DNA of 59,428 nucleotides from assembly GCF_014207505.1 (NCBI RefSeq), contig NZ_JACHGL010000008.1, positions 1 through 59,428 of the forward strand. The letters run 5' to 3'. Of the stretch, positions 58,007 through 59,428 are shown in pieces. Origin of the DNA: Leuconostoc carnosum. Its GTDB lineage: Bacteria > Bacillota > Bacilli > Lactobacillales > Lactobacillaceae. Both the position numbers and the translations under genes were made by a program. Numbering within the stretch: the stretch's first letter is position 1; each line of letters starts with the position of its first letter. Under the pieces are notes generated by a model, which was not told where the DNA came from, searched no databases, and saw only the letters and a program-made list of their open reading frames with translations.

Positions 58007-58291
58007 ATGAAGTTAACAAATATTCTGTATCGGCGCCAATATAAAATACAACTTTCGTCGTCTACTCCGAACTTGGATTTAAAATCTTTAGATACTATGG
58101 GAATCTGGATTAATCCGACAGATAAACATTATCTTTTGACATTAAAATCAGGTGATGATCCAAATGTAGATTTTGCCATATTTGAAAAAAATTTTAGAGA
58201 AAAAACAGGATTAACTTCAGACGAAGCTAAAATAGAAGCAAAAGACGGTCCACTTACTTTACAAAATGCAGTAGATACGCCTTGGTTTTAA
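58007..58291 (+). CDS. Hypothetical protein, CcpA-controlled
   Basis: 94 residues, start MKLTNILYRRQYKIQL. I chose the ATG at 58007 because GAGGTG lies 6 bases before it; an upstream in-frame start overlaps the promoter. No signal peptide or membrane helix is evident, and the sequence is mixed polar with a C-terminal TPWF. I do not recognise a family. A strong promoter, a cre box and a terminator suggest a real, carbon-regulated single gene. Confidence 0.7.
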   Translation: MKLTNILYRRQYKIQLSSSTPNLDLKSLDTMGIWINPTDKHYLLTLKSGDDPNVDFAIFEKNFREKTGLTSDEAKIEAKDGPLTLQNAVDTPWF

Positions 58292-58675
58292 AAAAATTTA
58301 TAGATCTTTAAATTTAAACATAAATTTTATTCAGACTGTTCACGTAGTCTCATTTAAGACGTTGATAATACTATGATTACTAAATAATCGCTAGCTTGGT
58401 AGGGCTAACGATTATTTTTTTGCTAATTTTTAACCAAGTCAATAACTAATACTAGTAAGGTAACTATAAAAGTAACAAACATGAACATGAGCTGTATGGC
58501 AGACTGTGGATGCCTATTATGCTAAAAAAGCATGAGACGGTGATGACAGGAACCTCCGAATTGACATTAGGGTTAAAGCTTTTTCTTTTTATCATAAAAC
58601 AATTAAAAAACATTATTTCACAATAAATATGTGGTAAAATATTTGAATGCTATTAAAATAGTCAGGGGATCCAGG
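58292..58675. other. Gene-poor interval
   Basis: It contains the terminator at 58383-58421 and a 14-codon cysteine-rich ORF at 58481-58525 without a well-placed ribosome site. A TAAAAT -10-like box lies about 40 bases before the next gene. Otherwise AT-rich with nothing recognised. Confidence 0.5.
58383..58421 (+). terminator. Terminator of the 94-residue gene
   Basis: Stem AATAATCG-TAGC / GCTA-CGATTATT with an 8-base loop, followed by T7. Confidence 0.8.
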
Positions 58676-58816
58676 ATGCATGAAATAATAAATAAAATCA
58701 ACAAGCCAGCATTCTTAGCAATGGTAACGTTCATTTTGTTTATGCTTTGTTTTTTGTTTGGAATGATAAACGGATTACATAATGTCAATGGTGGCGTTCT
58801 TGTTTTTAGAGCTTAA
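58676..58816 (+). CDS. Small membrane protein, 46 residues
   Basis: MHEIINKINKPAFLAMVTF followed by a strongly hydrophobic helix (about 13-33) and a short polar end. CCAGG near the ATG gives a weak to fair ribosome site. I do not recognise it. It lies 15 bases before another small membrane protein gene. Confidence 0.5.
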   Translation: MHEIINKINKPAFLAMVTFILFMLCFLFGMINGLHNVNGGVLVFRA

Positions 58817-58831
58817 TTAGGGGGAATATTT

Positions 58832-58999
58832 ATGATTATAACAGGGAAAAAAGTAATAGGGTTCAGTAGTATCTTGATAGTCATATTAATGACTGTTATC
58901 ATACTACTTATGTATGTCGGATTATTAAATAAAATGGACAATTATTTATTGATTTATTTTTTGACGTTAGTTGGTTGTGGTGCGTGGTTCTTGGAGTAA
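58832..58999 (+). CDS. Small membrane protein, 55 residues
   Basis: Two hydrophobic helices: GFSSILIVILMTVIILLMYV (10-29) and NYLLIYFLTLVGCGAWFL (37-54). GGGGGAATATTT gives a good ribosome site before ATG 58832. Unknown family. It probably shares a transcript with the 46-residue protein. Confidence 0.6.
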   Translation: MIITGKKVIGFSSILIVILMTVIILLMYVGLLNKMDNYLLIYFLTLVGCGAWFLE

Positions 59000-59172
59000 T
59001 GGGGCCAATAAATATTCTTTCAATAAAGTATTATTTATAAAGTTGCTGTAGGAGATATAGCAATATTCGTGGTAGCAATACTGCCAAATATGATTGTGTC
59101 CATTTCTTCGCAAAGGATTTCTGGTATTGGCTGGTCTATTAGTGTTTGGTACAAAAAGATAGTAGGTAGATA
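59000..59172 (+). other. Possible decayed small membrane ORF
   Basis: Frames here read hydrophobic coding-like sequence (GDIAIFVVAILPNMIVSIS, about 59046-59172, then TAA). There is no start codon in frame after an upstream TAA; an ATG at 58999 opens another frame for 13 codons. It may be a frameshifted small gene or chance. Confidence 0.25.
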
Positions 59173-59382
59173 ATGTTTAATATATTAAACAGTAGTTTCG
59201 AAATTATAGTAGTTATTCTTGCAACAATAGGTTTTGTTAGTACAATGATTGCTCAATTTGGACATGACACGAGTAAAGAATCAGCTAAATTATATGGTGA
59301 TTTATCACTTTTGTTTATGGGAATCGGGTTGACTGCTCCTATGTCAATAAATGGCACATCTTTTTCTAAACACTCGTTCTAA
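59173..59382 (+). CDS. Small membrane protein, 69 residues
   Basis: An N-terminal hydrophobic helix (FEIIVVILATIGFVSTMIA) and a second weaker one (SLLFMGIGLTAPMS). TAGGTAG before the ATG is a modest ribosome site. Unrecognised. It is the third small membrane protein in a row at the window's right edge; the neighbours beyond are not visible. Confidence 0.5.
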   Translation: MFNILNSSFEIIVVILATIGFVSTMIAQFGHDTSKESAKLYGDLSLLFMGIGLTAPMSINGTSFSKHSF

Positions 59383-59428
59383 TTCTGTCGGAATTAAACC
59401 AACTGATGTAATTTGAGGTTCGGATTAC

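Overview
This 59.4 kb window is the replication-origin region of a low-GC, Gram-positive lactic acid bacterium. The layout is dnaA-dnaN-yaaA-recF-gyrB-gyrA running left from the origin and rluE-yebC-rpmH-rnpA-yidC running right. Two D-2-hydroxyacid dehydrogenases, a T-box-controlled tyrS, CcpA (cre) boxes and protein character suggest the Leuconostoc/Weissella group. That placement is inference from general character, not from a search. Most genes left of about 30.6 kb lie on the minus strand and most to the right on the plus strand, as expected for replication diverging from oriC at about 30.6-31.0 kb.

Region by region. (1) 0.1-3.4 kb: glutamine transaminase plus omega-amidase (mtnE/mtnU-like), then menB divergent from a hotdog thioesterase of DHNA-CoA hydrolase type. 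(2) 3.4-7.5 kb: accessory-Sec genes asp1-asp2-asp3 with no secA2, secY2, glycosyltransferase or adhesin beside them. (3) 7.6-11.1 kb: a beta-hydroxyacid dehydrogenase, a D-2-hydroxyacid dehydrogenase and tyrS with a tyrosine T-box leader. (4) 11.2-17.8 kb: envelope and accessory genes (DUF975 protein, orphan bacteriocin immunity protein, GtrA protein, MFS transporter, giant YhgE/Pip protein with a divergent TetR regulator). (5) 18.2-21.4 kb: an XRE-TetR double-HTH regulator, a PadR/HAAS-DUF4097/PspC envelope-stress cassette and a 16-codon ORF with its own signals. (6) 21.4-33.97 kb: the origin core. (7) 34.3-43.6 kb: GNAT, CorA-like transporter, xpt, and a ribose operon (rbsR, rbsDACBK, rpiA) with a cre box and RbsR palindromes; rbsB carries an in-frame TGA. 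(8) 43.8-46.2 kb: secreted CHAP protein and gshA. (9) 46.6-53.9 kb: an eight-gene operon of amino-acid ABC transporter parts, PLP aminotransferase, D-2-hydroxyacid dehydrogenase, second ABC ATPase and MFS transporter. (10) 54-59.4 kb: Rgg regulator and MFS transporter, a frameshifted EamA transporter facing a regulator remnant, and small unassigned genes.

Four perfect parS (ParB-binding) sites flank the origin at 7.6, 21.5, 36.35 and 46.3 kb, one of them inside the gyrA coding sequence. The strongest candidates for undescribed biology are the 46.6-53.9 kb operon, which encodes a complete inferred route from amino-acid uptake to D-2-hydroxy acid export; the orphan asp1-3 locus, whose Asp3 carries a degenerate Asp2-like elbow; the XRE-TetR fusion; and the absence of lipobox cysteines in all three proteins here that are normally lipoproteins. 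No rRNA, tRNA, CRISPR array, prophage or insertion sequence was recognised.
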